From Lutibacter sp. (GTDB lineage: Bacteria; Bacteroidota; Bacteroidia; Flavobacteriales; Flavobacteriaceae): 9,995 nt of DNA. The stretch is taken from NCBI GenBank assembly GCA_004195315.1, contig SDWL01000044.1, positions 1 to 9,995 on the forward strand, read 5' to 3'. This document shows positions 1-6,083 of this stretch, one piece after another (the stretch's first letter is position 1; each line of letters starts with the position of its first letter). The position numbers and the translations under genes are program-made. The notes under the pieces are model-generated. The model worked only from the letters and a program-made list of their open reading frames with translations. It did no database searches and had not been told where the DNA came from.

Positions 1-732
1 TTGAAAAGCTACTTCTAAATTTTTATCAAACTCTAAGTAAATAGACGCAAAAATACCTCTACTAAAATTCCCTCTATTTGGTATAAAAAATAATTCTTCA
101 GAAAAACCATTTTGAAGCGATGCTAAACTTTCATTTATTTCACCTAAATGCTGATGTGTAAATGCTTTATAAATTGAAAAATTATTGTCTCTCCAACTAA
201 AATGAGTTGTTGCACTTGGCGAAACACCTGCACCTGTAGATCCAGTTGTAGCATTTATATGGACTGAACTTTTTATCAAGTTATGGTGAACCAATGGCAA
301 TAAAGCCAACTGAATTGCAGTAGCAAAACAACCTGGATTTGCAATATAATTTGCTTTTTTAATTTCATTTTTTCGAAGTTCAGGCAAACCATAAATAAAC
401 GCTGTTCCTTCAAAAATAGCATCGCTTTCCAATCTGAAATCATTGCTTAAATCAATTATTTTAGTAGTTAAAGAAAATTGATGTTGTTCTAAAAACTTCT
501 TTGAATTCCCGTGACCTAAACATAAAAAAAGTACATCTACCTTAGAATTGATGGAGTCTGTAAATTTCAAATCTAATGAACCTAATAAATCTTGATGCAC
601 TTCACAAATATAATTTCCAGCATTTGAAGTACTGTACACAAAATCTAATTCAACTTTTGGGTGATTAATTAACAATCTAATTAACTCGCCTGCTGTATAA
701 CCCGCACCACCAACGATTCCAACTTTTATCAT
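1..732 (-). CDS. argC: N-acetyl-gamma-glutamyl-phosphate reductase, 3' end cut by window edge
   Basis: Third step of arginine synthesis in the cytoplasm: NADPH-dependent reduction of N-acyl-glutamyl phosphate to the semialdehyde. 244 codons are visible; the family usually has about 325-345 residues, so roughly the last quarter lies outside the window. The N-terminus has the nucleotide-binding start MIKVGIVGGAGYTAGELIRL (residues 1-20, GxxGxxG type). The active-site cysteine sits in NPGCFAT at residue 135. The stretches LSNDFRL (95-101), YGLPEL (114-119) and TTGSTGAG are also typical of ArgC. The ATG shares an ATGA with the argG stop codon (4-base overlap), which fixes the start and suggests translational coupling. 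Arg codons in the visible part are AGA five times and CGA once. Bacteroidota may use N-succinyl rather than N-acetyl intermediates, as described for Bacteroides; the sequence does not decide this. Confidence 0.95.
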   Translation of the reverse strand, partial: MIKVGIVGGAGYTAGELIRLLINHPKVELDFVYSTSNAGNYICEVHQDLLGSLDLKFTDSINSKVDVLFLCLGHGNSKKFLEQHQFSLTTKIIDLSNDFRLESDAIFEGTAFIYGLPELRKNEIKKANYIANPGCFATAIQLALLPLVHHNLIKSSVHINATTGSTGAGVSPSATTHFSWRDNNFSIYKAFTHQHLGEINESLASLQNGFSEELFFIPNRGNFSRGIFASIYLEFDKNLEVAFQ

Positions 733-1916
733 AATTCTGAATTTACACTGTGATAAATTTTATTTGGAGTTCCTAAAATTTTAATAAAACCTTTTGCATC
801 ATCTGCATCCCACGCTTTATTAGTTTCTCCGTATTCACCAAATTTAGATTTCATTAAATCGTGCTCAGATTCAATTCCATTTAAACTAAAATGATATGGC
901 TTTAAAGTCACAAAAACTTCTCCTGTTACGGTTTTTTGTGAATTGGTTAAATAGGCTTCAATATCTCGCATAACTGGTTCAAAATATTGACCATCGTGTA
1001 ATAACATTCCGTAAGTACTACCTAATTGCTCTTTCAAATTTTGTTGCCATTTAGACAATACATGTTTTTCTAATAAATGATGTGCTTTTATGGTAACAAC
1101 TGCTGCTGCCGCTTCAAAACCAACTCTTCCTTTAATTCCTACAATAGTATCACCCACGTGAATATCTCTACCAATAGCATATTTTGAAGCAATAGCTTCT
1201 AACTTTAAAATATTATTTACTGGTGAACCAAATTCATTATTAAAACCAACAAATTCTCCATTTTTAAAATGAAGTTTCACATCCGTAGGCTCTGTTTTTT
1301 CTAACTGACTAGGATAAGCTTCTTCAGGCAATGCTTGATGAGACGTTAAGGTTTCAACACCTCCAACACTTGTTCCCCAAATTCCTTTATTAATGGAATA
1401 TTTTGCTTTCTCCCAAGGGTAATCTACTCCATTTTCTTTTAAATATGCAATTTCTTCTTGTCTAGATAGTTTTAAATCTCTAATAGGCGTAATAATCTCA
1501 ATTTCAGGAGCCAATGTTTGAAAAATCATATCAAACCTCACTTGATCATTTCCTGCACCTGTACTTCCGTGTGCAATATATTTTGCGCCTATTTGCTTTG
1601 CATATTCAACCACTTCAATAGCTTGAAAAACTCTTTCTGCACTTACAGAAAGTGGATATGTATTATTTTTTAACACATTACCAAAAACCATATATTTTAT
1701 AGCTTTTAAATAATATTCTTCTAATATATTTTTATTTGTATGAGAAGTAACGCCCATTTCATAGGCTTTTTTCTCAACAACTTCCAATTCACTAGTTGAA
1801 AAACCACCTGTATTCACAAGTACGCTATGTACTTCTAAATTTAATTCATTTATTAAATATTTTACACAATAGGAAGTATCTAAGCCTCCACTATATGCTA
1901 GTACTACTTTTTCCAT
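729..1916 (-). CDS. argG: Argininosuccinate synthase
   Basis: Cytoplasmic ligase that joins citrulline and aspartate using ATP (to AMP and PPi), giving argininosuccinate, the penultimate intermediate of arginine synthesis. The protein has 395 residues, normal for the family. The N-terminal ATP-pyrophosphatase signature AYSGGLDTS lies at residues 7-15. A second signature, HGSTGAGNDQVRFD (116-129), contributes to nucleotide and citrulline/aspartate binding in this family. YSINKGIWG (173-181) is also characteristic. The C-terminal part (about 230-395) corresponds to the synthetase/multimerisation region. The gene begins 1 base after the stop of the upstream acyltransferase gene and overlaps argC by 4 bases, so the three are almost certainly cotranscribed. 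No frameshift or missing motif was seen. Confidence 0.97.
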   Translation of the reverse strand: MEKVVLAYSGGLDTSYCVKYLINELNLEVHSVLVNTGGFSTSELEVVEKKAYEMGVTSHTNKNILEEYYLKAIKYMVFGNVLKNNTYPLSVSAERVFQAIEVVEYAKQIGAKYIAHGSTGAGNDQVRFDMIFQTLAPEIEIITPIRDLKLSRQEEIAYLKENGVDYPWEKAKYSINKGIWGTSVGGVETLTSHQALPEEAYPSQLEKTEPTDVKLHFKNGEFVGFNNEFGSPVNNILKLEAIASKYAIGRDIHVGDTIVGIKGRVGFEAAAAVVTIKAHHLLEKHVLSKWQQNLKEQLGSTYGMLLHDGQYFEPVMRDIEAYLTNSQKTVTGEVFVTLKPYHFSLNGIESEHDLMKSKFGEYGETNKAWDADDAKGFIKILGTPNKIYHSVNSEL

Positions 1917-1917
1917 T

Positions 1918-2535
1918 TTATTCTTTATTTTTCTTTAGAAATAATGCTTGTTTAATTCTTTTTAATCTGCTTAGCACTTTCGAATTATAATCATGTTGTT
2001 TGATATTCTTTTCGTGATTTGGATCGTATAACATTCCAGTACACAGACACATTTTTCGTTCTGTTCTTGTCAGAATATCAAAATTTTTACATGTTCTGCA
2101 ACCATTCCAAAAAGCTTCGTCAGTTGTTAATTCAGAAAATGTAACTGGCTGATAACCTAATTCATAATTAATTTTCATGACTGCTAGTCCTGTAGTAATT
2201 CCAAAAATTTTAGCTTTTGGATACTTTACTTTTGAATGTTCTAAAATCTTTTTTTTGATTTTTTTTGCCAACCCTTTATTTCTATAATCAGGATGTACAA
2301 TTAGTCCAGAATTAACTACAAAAGACTTTTCATCCCAGGTTTCTATATAACAAAAACCTGCAAATTTATCACCCTCAATAGCAATAACGGCATCTCCATT
2401 ACTGATTTTATTTGTAATATATTCTGAAGTTCTTTCGGCAATACCAGTACCTCTAACTTTTGCAGACTCTTTAATGGTTTCACAAATTATTTCAGCATAT
2501 TTAATATGCGATATATTAGTAATAACAACTTTCAT
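1918..2535 (-). CDS. GNAT-family N-acyltransferase, candidate glutamate N-acyltransferase of the arginine operon
   Basis: 205 residues with a GNAT fold pattern. The acyl-CoA pyrophosphate-binding motif A is visible as VHPDYRNKGLAKKI (80-93, containing R/Q-x-x-G-x-A), preceded by the beta-strand segment SFVVNSGLIV. A Cys cluster follows in the C-terminal part: Cys146 and Cys149 (CxxC) and Cys163 and Cys165 (CxC), which could bind a metal. The tail (about 180-205) is Lys/Arg-rich. The gene is first in a tight unit with argG (1-base gap) and argC. Since the operon otherwise lacks an obvious argA/argJ here, the likely job is N-acetylation (or N-succinylation) of glutamate; this rests on context, not on a diagnostic motif. 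It starts at ATG 2535, three bases after the stop of a short upstream ORF in the same frame. No Shine-Dalgarno is visible. The acyltransferase fold is secure; the substrate is inferred. Confidence 0.85.
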   Translation of the reverse strand: MKVVITNISHIKYAEIICETIKESAKVRGTGIAERTSEYITNKISNGDAVIAIEGDKFAGFCYIETWDEKSFVVNSGLIVHPDYRNKGLAKKIKKKILEHSKVKYPKAKIFGITTGLAVMKINYELGYQPVTFSELTTDEAFWNGCRTCKNFDILTRTERKMCLCTGMLYDPNHEKNIKQHDYNSKVLSRLKRIKQALFLKKNKE

Positions 2536-2538
2536 TGT

Positions 2539-2610
2539 TTACTTTTTTTTATTTTGATAATTAAAATTTGATGTTTTTTGAAAAGGGGAACCGGACTCAC
2601 CGAGCTCCAT
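2539..2610 (-). CDS. Short upstream ORF 2 in the arginine-operon leader (23 codons)
   Basis: An ATG at 2610 opens 23 codons ending in TAA at 2541-2539. The peptide begins MELGESGSPF and ends in a Lys run. It starts 6 bases after the stop of the upstream Arg-rich ORF and stops 3 bases before the ATG of the acyltransferase, in the same frame. The first ten codons lie in the GC-rich hairpin region, the rest in AT-rich sequence, so the coding potential is uneven. It could be a translated uORF coupling leader translation to the acyltransferase gene, or a by-product of a structured RNA. No known protein family was recognised. Low confidence that it is translated. Confidence 0.3.
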   Translation of the reverse strand: MELGESGSPFQKTSNFNYQNKKK

Positions 2611-2639
2611 AAATAGTTAAGCCCTCAAGGGGCGGCGAG
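2581..2639 (-). promoter_or_regulatory. GC-rich structured mRNA leader, candidate attenuator
   Basis: A GC-rich island in an AT-rich gap, read as RNA from the minus strand. (a) A hairpin at 2633-2621 pairs GCCC with GGGC around a 5-base loop and covers the end of the Arg-rich ORF. (b) A hairpin at 2608-2593 pairs GGA-CUC with GAG-UCC with one bulged G. (c) An alternative hairpin pairs 2608-2603 (GGAGCU) with 2592-2587 (GGUUCC), followed by CC and four U. (d) A long-range stem pairs 2639-2633 (CUCGCCG) with 2602-2596 (CGGUGAG), seven pairs with one G-U; on the opposite strand that G-U would be an A-C mismatch, which favours the minus strand as the RNA strand. Pairings b, c and d compete for the same bases, as in attenuators. 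The U-run is short, so control could act on translation rather than termination. It could also belong to an aptamer class I do not recognise. Confidence 0.5.
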
Positions 2640-2682
2640 AGAAAAAGCGTACTATAGTAGTATGTAAACTGCTTGTTTTCAT
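2617..2682 (-). CDS. Candidate arginine leader peptide (21 residues)
   Basis: A 21-codon ORF from ATG 2682 to TAA 2619-2617. It starts MKTSSLHTTI and ends RFFSRRPLRA, with Arg at positions 12, 16, 17 and 20. Those Arg codons are CGC, CGC, CGC and AGG, none of which occurs among the six Arg codons visible in neighbouring argC (five AGA, one CGA). The tandem CGC-CGC (2637-2632) forms part of one strand of a possible 7-bp stem with 2602-2596. The ATG lies about 5 bases downstream of a TAnnTTTG promoter element, so the message may be leaderless. Position, Arg content and alternative folding fit a leader peptide that senses charged tRNA-Arg supply upstream of an arginine operon. No direct proof of translation exists here; the ORF might instead be a chance reading through a structured leader RNA. 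Confidence 0.5.
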   Translation of the reverse strand: MKTSSLHTTIVRFFSRRPLRA

Positions 2683-2796
2683 TGGCACAAAATTACGTAA
2701 ATTATCCATACAAATGATATTTTGTTGAATAATTAACAATATCTCTCTTTAAACTATCCATTATTAACATTTTGTGATTTTTACTCTCAGCTATTA
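2683..2796. other. AT-rich intergenic segment between ilvA and the arginine-operon leader
   Basis: This part of the gap lies between the ilvA stop and the candidate leader ORF. Apart from the promoter at 2688-2714 I see no gene or RNA gene. A weak inverted repeat (TTGTT / AACAA around 2721-2739) is the only hairpin-like element after ilvA. It has no GC-rich stem, so no convincing terminator for the ilv operon was found, and some read-through into the arginine operon is possible. Confidence 0.5.
2688..2714 (-). promoter_or_regulatory. Bacteroidota-type promoter for the arginine operon
   Basis: On the minus strand TAATTTTG (2695-2688) is a perfect match to the Bacteroidota -7 element TAnnTTTG. 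TTTG (2714-2711) lies 15 bases upstream and can serve as the -33 element, though this spacer is a little shorter than the usual range. Transcription would then start near 2684-2682, at or just before the ATG of the Arg-rich short ORF, leaving about 147 bases of leader before the acyltransferase gene. Confidence 0.55.
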
Positions 2797-4059
2797 TTAA
2801 ATTAAAAACTGAAATAATTCTAGATTTTCATTTAAATACTCCCCTAAAAATCCTTTTTGCTTCATTCTTTTTACTAAAGGTTCATAATCTTCTTTCGAAT
2901 CTAATTCAATTCCAACTACTGCTGGTCCTTTATCTCTGTTGTGTTTTTTAGTGTATTCAAAATAAGCAATATCATCATTTGGTCCTAAAACATCAACCAC
3001 AAATTCTTTTAAAGCACCTGCGCGTTGTGGGAATTTTATTATAAAATAATGTTTTAGTCCTTCATAAAACAATGCTCTTTCTTTCATTTCTTCCATTCGG
3101 GTAATGTCATTATTACCTCCGCTTACAACACAAACTACCGTTTTTCCTTTTATTTGCTCTTTATGTTTTTCTAAAGCAGCAATTGACAATGCTCCGGCTG
3201 GTTCAACAACTAAAGCATTTTCATTGTAAACCTTCAATATAGTTGAACAAATTAAACCTTCACAAACAGTATCGATACCATCTAACAAATCCTTACAAAA
3301 CTCAAAGGTTAAATCGCCCATTCGTTTTACTGCAGCACCATCAACAAAATTATCAATTTCGTCTAAAGTGGTATTCTTCCCATTTTTTAATGAAGTTGTT
3401 AATGAAGGAGCTCCTTTTGGCTCAACACCAATAATTTTAGTGTTTGGACTTAAGGATTTAAAAACACTTCCAACTCCAGAAGCCAATCCACCACCACCAA
3501 CAGGCATAAACAAATAATCAATGGCTTCGGTACTATCATTTAAAATTTCCAAACCAACTGTTCCTTGGCCAGCAATTACATCTAAATCATCAAACGGATG
3601 TACGAATATGCCATTTTTAGCAATGCAAAATTCATCAGCTGCTTTTTGACTATCATCAAAACTATCTCCAAAAAGACGGACATCTACGTATTTACCACCA
3701 AACATTCTTACCTGGTCAATTTTTTGATGAGACGTAGTTACAGGCATAAAAATAGTACCCATAACTTTTAATTTCTGACAAGCATAAGCAACTCCTTGAG
3801 CGTGATTACCGGCACTTGCACAAACAATTCCATTTGAGAGTTCTTCTTTTGTTAATCCTTGAATTTTATTATAAGCACCTCTAATTTTATAAGAACGAAC
3901 TATTTGTAAATCCTCTCTTTTGAAATAAATATCTGCTCCATACCGTTCTGAAAAATTCTTCATATATACCAAAGGAGTTTGTTCAACAACTCCTTTGATA
4001 TTATGTTGAGCTTTATATATTTTCTCTAAAGAAATACTATTTTGAGTTTTCGTATTCAC
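2797..4059 (-). CDS. ilvA: Threonine ammonia-lyase (threonine deaminase), short form with ACT-like tail
   Basis: PLP-dependent deamination of threonine to 2-oxobutanoate and ammonia, the committing step towards isoleucine. 420 residues, close to the short single-regulatory-domain form (for example Bacillus). The fold-type II catalytic domain (about 10-330) contains the PLP lysine Lys58 in RSYKIRGAYN, the SAGNHAQGVA segment (82-91), the phosphate-binding loop GGGGLASG (188-195) and SGGNND (313-318). A single ACT-like regulatory domain occupies about 336-420 (HYFIIKFPQRAGAL onward), so allosteric control by isoleucine and/or valine is plausible. It is the last gene of the ilv unit, 8 bases after ilvC. 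The start ATG at 4059 follows AT-rich sequence and gives a normal N-terminus. Confidence 0.96.
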   Translation of the reverse strand: MNTKTQNSISLEKIYKAQHNIKGVVEQTPLVYMKNFSERYGADIYFKREDLQIVRSYKIRGAYNKIQGLTKEELSNGIVCASAGNHAQGVAYACQKLKVMGTIFMPVTTSHQKIDQVRMFGGKYVDVRLFGDSFDDSQKAADEFCIAKNGIFVHPFDDLDVIAGQGTVGLEILNDSTEAIDYLFMPVGGGGLASGVGSVFKSLSPNTKIIGVEPKGAPSLTTSLKNGKNTTLDEIDNFVDGAAVKRMGDLTFEFCKDLLDGIDTVCEGLICSTILKVYNENALVVEPAGALSIAALEKHKEQIKGKTVVCVVSGGNNDITRMEEMKERALFYEGLKHYFIIKFPQRAGALKEFVVDVLGPNDDIAYFEYTKKHNRDKGPAVVGIELDSKEDYEPLVKRMKQKGFLGEYLNENLELFQFLI

Positions 4060-4067
4060 TAAATAAA

Positions 4068-5540
4068 TTAAACTATTTTAGTCATTGCAGTCATAGATTC
4101 ACGTAAATAATCCCCAATATCTTCAACTGGATGATTTCTAATTACAGCGTTTACCTCAATTAATTCTTTATTATCAACATCATTTGATCCATCGTTAAAT
4201 GGTCTTCCAACTAAATTAATTGGTGCGTTTTTTATGAAATCAGCAATTAAAGGTTTACAAGCATGGTCAAATAAGTAACATCCGTACTCAGCAGTATCAG
4301 AAATCACTCGATTCATTTCAAATAATTTTTTTCTTGCAATCGTATTTGCAATTAAAGGTGTTTCATGTAAAGATTCATAATAGGCAGATTCTTCAATAAT
4401 ACCCGCTTCTGTCATAGTTTCAAAAGCCAATTCAACACCCGATTTTACCAATGCGACCATTAAAACTCCATTATCAAAATATTCTTGTTCTGAAATTTCA
4501 ACATCTGAAGCAGGTGTTTTTTCAAAAGCAGTATCTCCAGTTGCAGCTCTCCAAGTCAATAAATTCACATCATCATTTGCCCAGTCTTCCATCATTGTTT
4601 TTGAAAAATGACCAGACATAATATCATCCATATGTTTTTGAAAAAGCGGACGCATAATTTCTTTTAATTCTTCGGAAGCATTAAATGCTGCAATTTTAGC
4701 AGGATTAGACAATCTGTCCATCATATTGGTAATTCCACCATATTTCAAGGCTTCTGTAACAGTTTCCCAACCGTACTGAATTAGTTTTGAAGCATAAGCA
4801 GCATCAACACCTTCAGCAACCATTTTATCAAAACATAAGATAGAACCTGTTTGCAACAATCCACAAAGAATGGTTTGCTCTCCCATTAAATCTGATTTTA
4901 CTTCCGCAACAAAAGAAGAACGTAATACACCAGCAGTATGTCCTCCTGTTGCAACTGCATATGCTTTTGCATAATCCCAACCTTTTCCTTCTGGATCATT
5001 TTCAGGGTGCACTGCAATTAATGTTGGCACACCAAATCCTCTTTTATACTCTTCTCTAACCTCTGAACCAGGTGATTTTGGAGCTACCATGATTACAGTA
5101 ATATCTTTTCTAATTTGCATTCCTTCTTCAACAATATTAAAACCGTGAGAATAAGAAAGTGTAGATCCTTTTTTCATTAAAGGCATTACTGCAGTTACCA
5201 CACTTGTGTGTTGTTTGTCTGGAGTTAAGTTGATTAACAAATCTGCTGTTGGAATCATTTCTTCATAAGATCCAACTTTAAATTTGTTTTCAGAAGCATT
5301 TAAAAAAGATTGTCTTTTTTCTGAAATTGCAGCTGGTCTTAACGTATAAGAAACATCCAATCCAGAATCTCTCATGTTTAAACCTTGATTTAAACCTTGA
5401 GCTCCGCAACCTACAATTACAATTTTTTTACCTTTTAAATCATCTACACCTTCGCCAAATTCAGAACTATCCATGAACTCGCATTGTCCTAATTGCTCTA
5501 ATTGTAAACGTAATGGAAGTGTGTTAAAATAATTTGCCAT
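4068..5540 (-). CDS. ilvC: Ketol-acid reductoisomerase (NADP+), class II long form
   Basis: Mg-dependent alkyl migration and NADPH reduction that turn 2-acetolactate or 2-aceto-2-hydroxybutanoate into the dihydroxy acids of valine and isoleucine synthesis. At 490 residues it is the long, enterobacterial-type enzyme with a duplicated knotted C-terminal domain, not the ~330-residue class I form. The nucleotide-binding loop is GCGAQG (44-49), followed by NQGLNMRDSG. The catalytic and metal residues known for the E. coli enzyme all fall at the same numbers here: Lys155 (VAPKSPGSE), Asp217 and Glu221 (SDLMGE), Glu389 and Glu393 (YESLHE), and Ser414. The gene lies 19 bases downstream of ilvN and 8 bases upstream of ilvA. 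The 19-base gap is the longest in the operon and contains no obvious signal. Confidence 0.97.
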   Translation of the reverse strand: MANYFNTLPLRLQLEQLGQCEFMDSSEFGEGVDDLKGKKIVIVGCGAQGLNQGLNMRDSGLDVSYTLRPAAISEKRQSFLNASENKFKVGSYEEMIPTADLLINLTPDKQHTSVVTAVMPLMKKGSTLSYSHGFNIVEEGMQIRKDITVIMVAPKSPGSEVREEYKRGFGVPTLIAVHPENDPEGKGWDYAKAYAVATGGHTAGVLRSSFVAEVKSDLMGEQTILCGLLQTGSILCFDKMVAEGVDAAYASKLIQYGWETVTEALKYGGITNMMDRLSNPAKIAAFNASEELKEIMRPLFQKHMDDIMSGHFSKTMMEDWANDDVNLLTWRAATGDTAFEKTPASDVEISEQEYFDNGVLMVALVKSGVELAFETMTEAGIIEESAYYESLHETPLIANTIARKKLFEMNRVISDTAEYGCYLFDHACKPLIADFIKNAPINLVGRPFNDGSNDVDNKELIEVNAVIRNHPVEDIGDYLRESMTAMTKIV

Positions 5541-5559
5541 TTTTATATTTTTTATTCTT

Positions 5560-6081
5560 TTAATTAATTTCTGCTAATAATTCTGAAATTGCCATTTTAG
5601 GCTTTGTGATTGCAATACGTCCTGAACGCACAAATTGCAATAAACCAAATGGTTTTAGTTTGTCATACATTCTATTAATATCTTCTTTTAAACCTGACGC
5701 TTCAATAACAAAATAACGCTCTGTTATTGCAATTATATGAGCTCTTCTAAATTTTAATTTATCTTGAATTTTTTCATCGTATAAATGCTCCGATGAAATT
5801 TTAAATAATGCGGTTTCATGATAAATAATTTCATCTTCTGTATGATAAAAAGCTCTAATAACTTCAATTTGTTTTTCTAATTGAAGAACAACTTTTCTAA
5901 TAAGCGTTTCTGAAACAATTACTACAAAAGTAAATCTGTGTACATTTTCTATTTCAGATTTAGAAACGGTCATACTTTCAATATTAATATGACGTTTTAA
6001 AAATATTGCTGAAAGGCGATTTAATATTCCTATATTATTTTCGGTGTATACCGAAATCGTAAAATTTTTATTTTCTTCCAT
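5560..6081 (-). CDS. ilvN: Acetolactate synthase small (regulatory) subunit
   Basis: Regulatory subunit that binds the IlvB catalytic subunit, stimulates it and confers valine feedback inhibition. 173 residues (E. coli IlvH has 163). The N-terminal ACT domain (about 7-82) starts ISVYTENNIGILNRLSAIF and continues HINIESMTVS. By alignment with E. coli IlvH, the valine-site residues Asn11, Gly14 and Asn29 correspond to Asn15, Gly18 and Asn33, all present, so feedback control is probably intact. The C-terminal half (about 90-173) is the ALS small-subunit C-terminal domain, ending GRIAITKPKMAISELLAEIN. It starts 2 bases after the ilvB stop, the usual order for the two subunits. The symbol ilvN is used in the general sense; ilvH would be an equally valid name. 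Confidence 0.94.
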   Translation of the reverse strand: MEENKNFTISVYTENNIGILNRLSAIFLKRHINIESMTVSKSEIENVHRFTFVVIVSETLIRKVVLQLEKQIEVIRAFYHTEDEIIYHETALFKISSEHLYDEKIQDKLKFRRAHIIAITERYFVIEASGLKEDINRMYDKLKPFGLLQFVRSGRIAITKPKMAISELLAEIN

Positions 6082-6083
6082 AA

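Noticed and set aside
1796..1990. Plus-strand open frame of 64 codons
   Set aside because: It lies antisense to the argG start and the acyltransferase end, encodes a low-complexity Leu/Phe-rich peptide, and looks like a shadow of the real genes.
2604..2634. Plus-strand similarity to part of the pistol ribozyme (AUAAAUAGUUAAGCCCU-like stretch)
   Set aside because: The short similarity is real, but the required P1 hairpin with a GGGC loop pairing to GCCC is not present upstream, and the pairing evidence favours the minus strand as the transcribed RNA.
2581..2650. GC-rich island as a known riboswitch (SAM, TPP, cobalamin, guanidine/ykkC) or a tRNA
   Set aside because: I compared the conserved core motifs I remember for these classes and for tRNA T-arms and found no convincing match on either strand. 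An Rfam search would settle it.
2650..2659. Perfect 10-base palindrome TACTATAGTA as a repressor operator
   Set aside because: It is short and lies inside the candidate leader ORF; palindromes of this size are expected by chance in AT-rich DNA, and it does not resemble a known arginine-repressor box.
2719..2742. Inverted repeat after ilvA as a Rho-independent terminator
   Set aside because: The stem is only five A/T-rich pairs (TTGTT/AACAA) with no GC content, too weak to call.
3243..3434. Plus-strand open frame of 63 codons within ilvA
   Set aside because: It is antisense to a well-conserved part of ilvA, its composition is explained by the ilvA codons, and it has no independent start signal.
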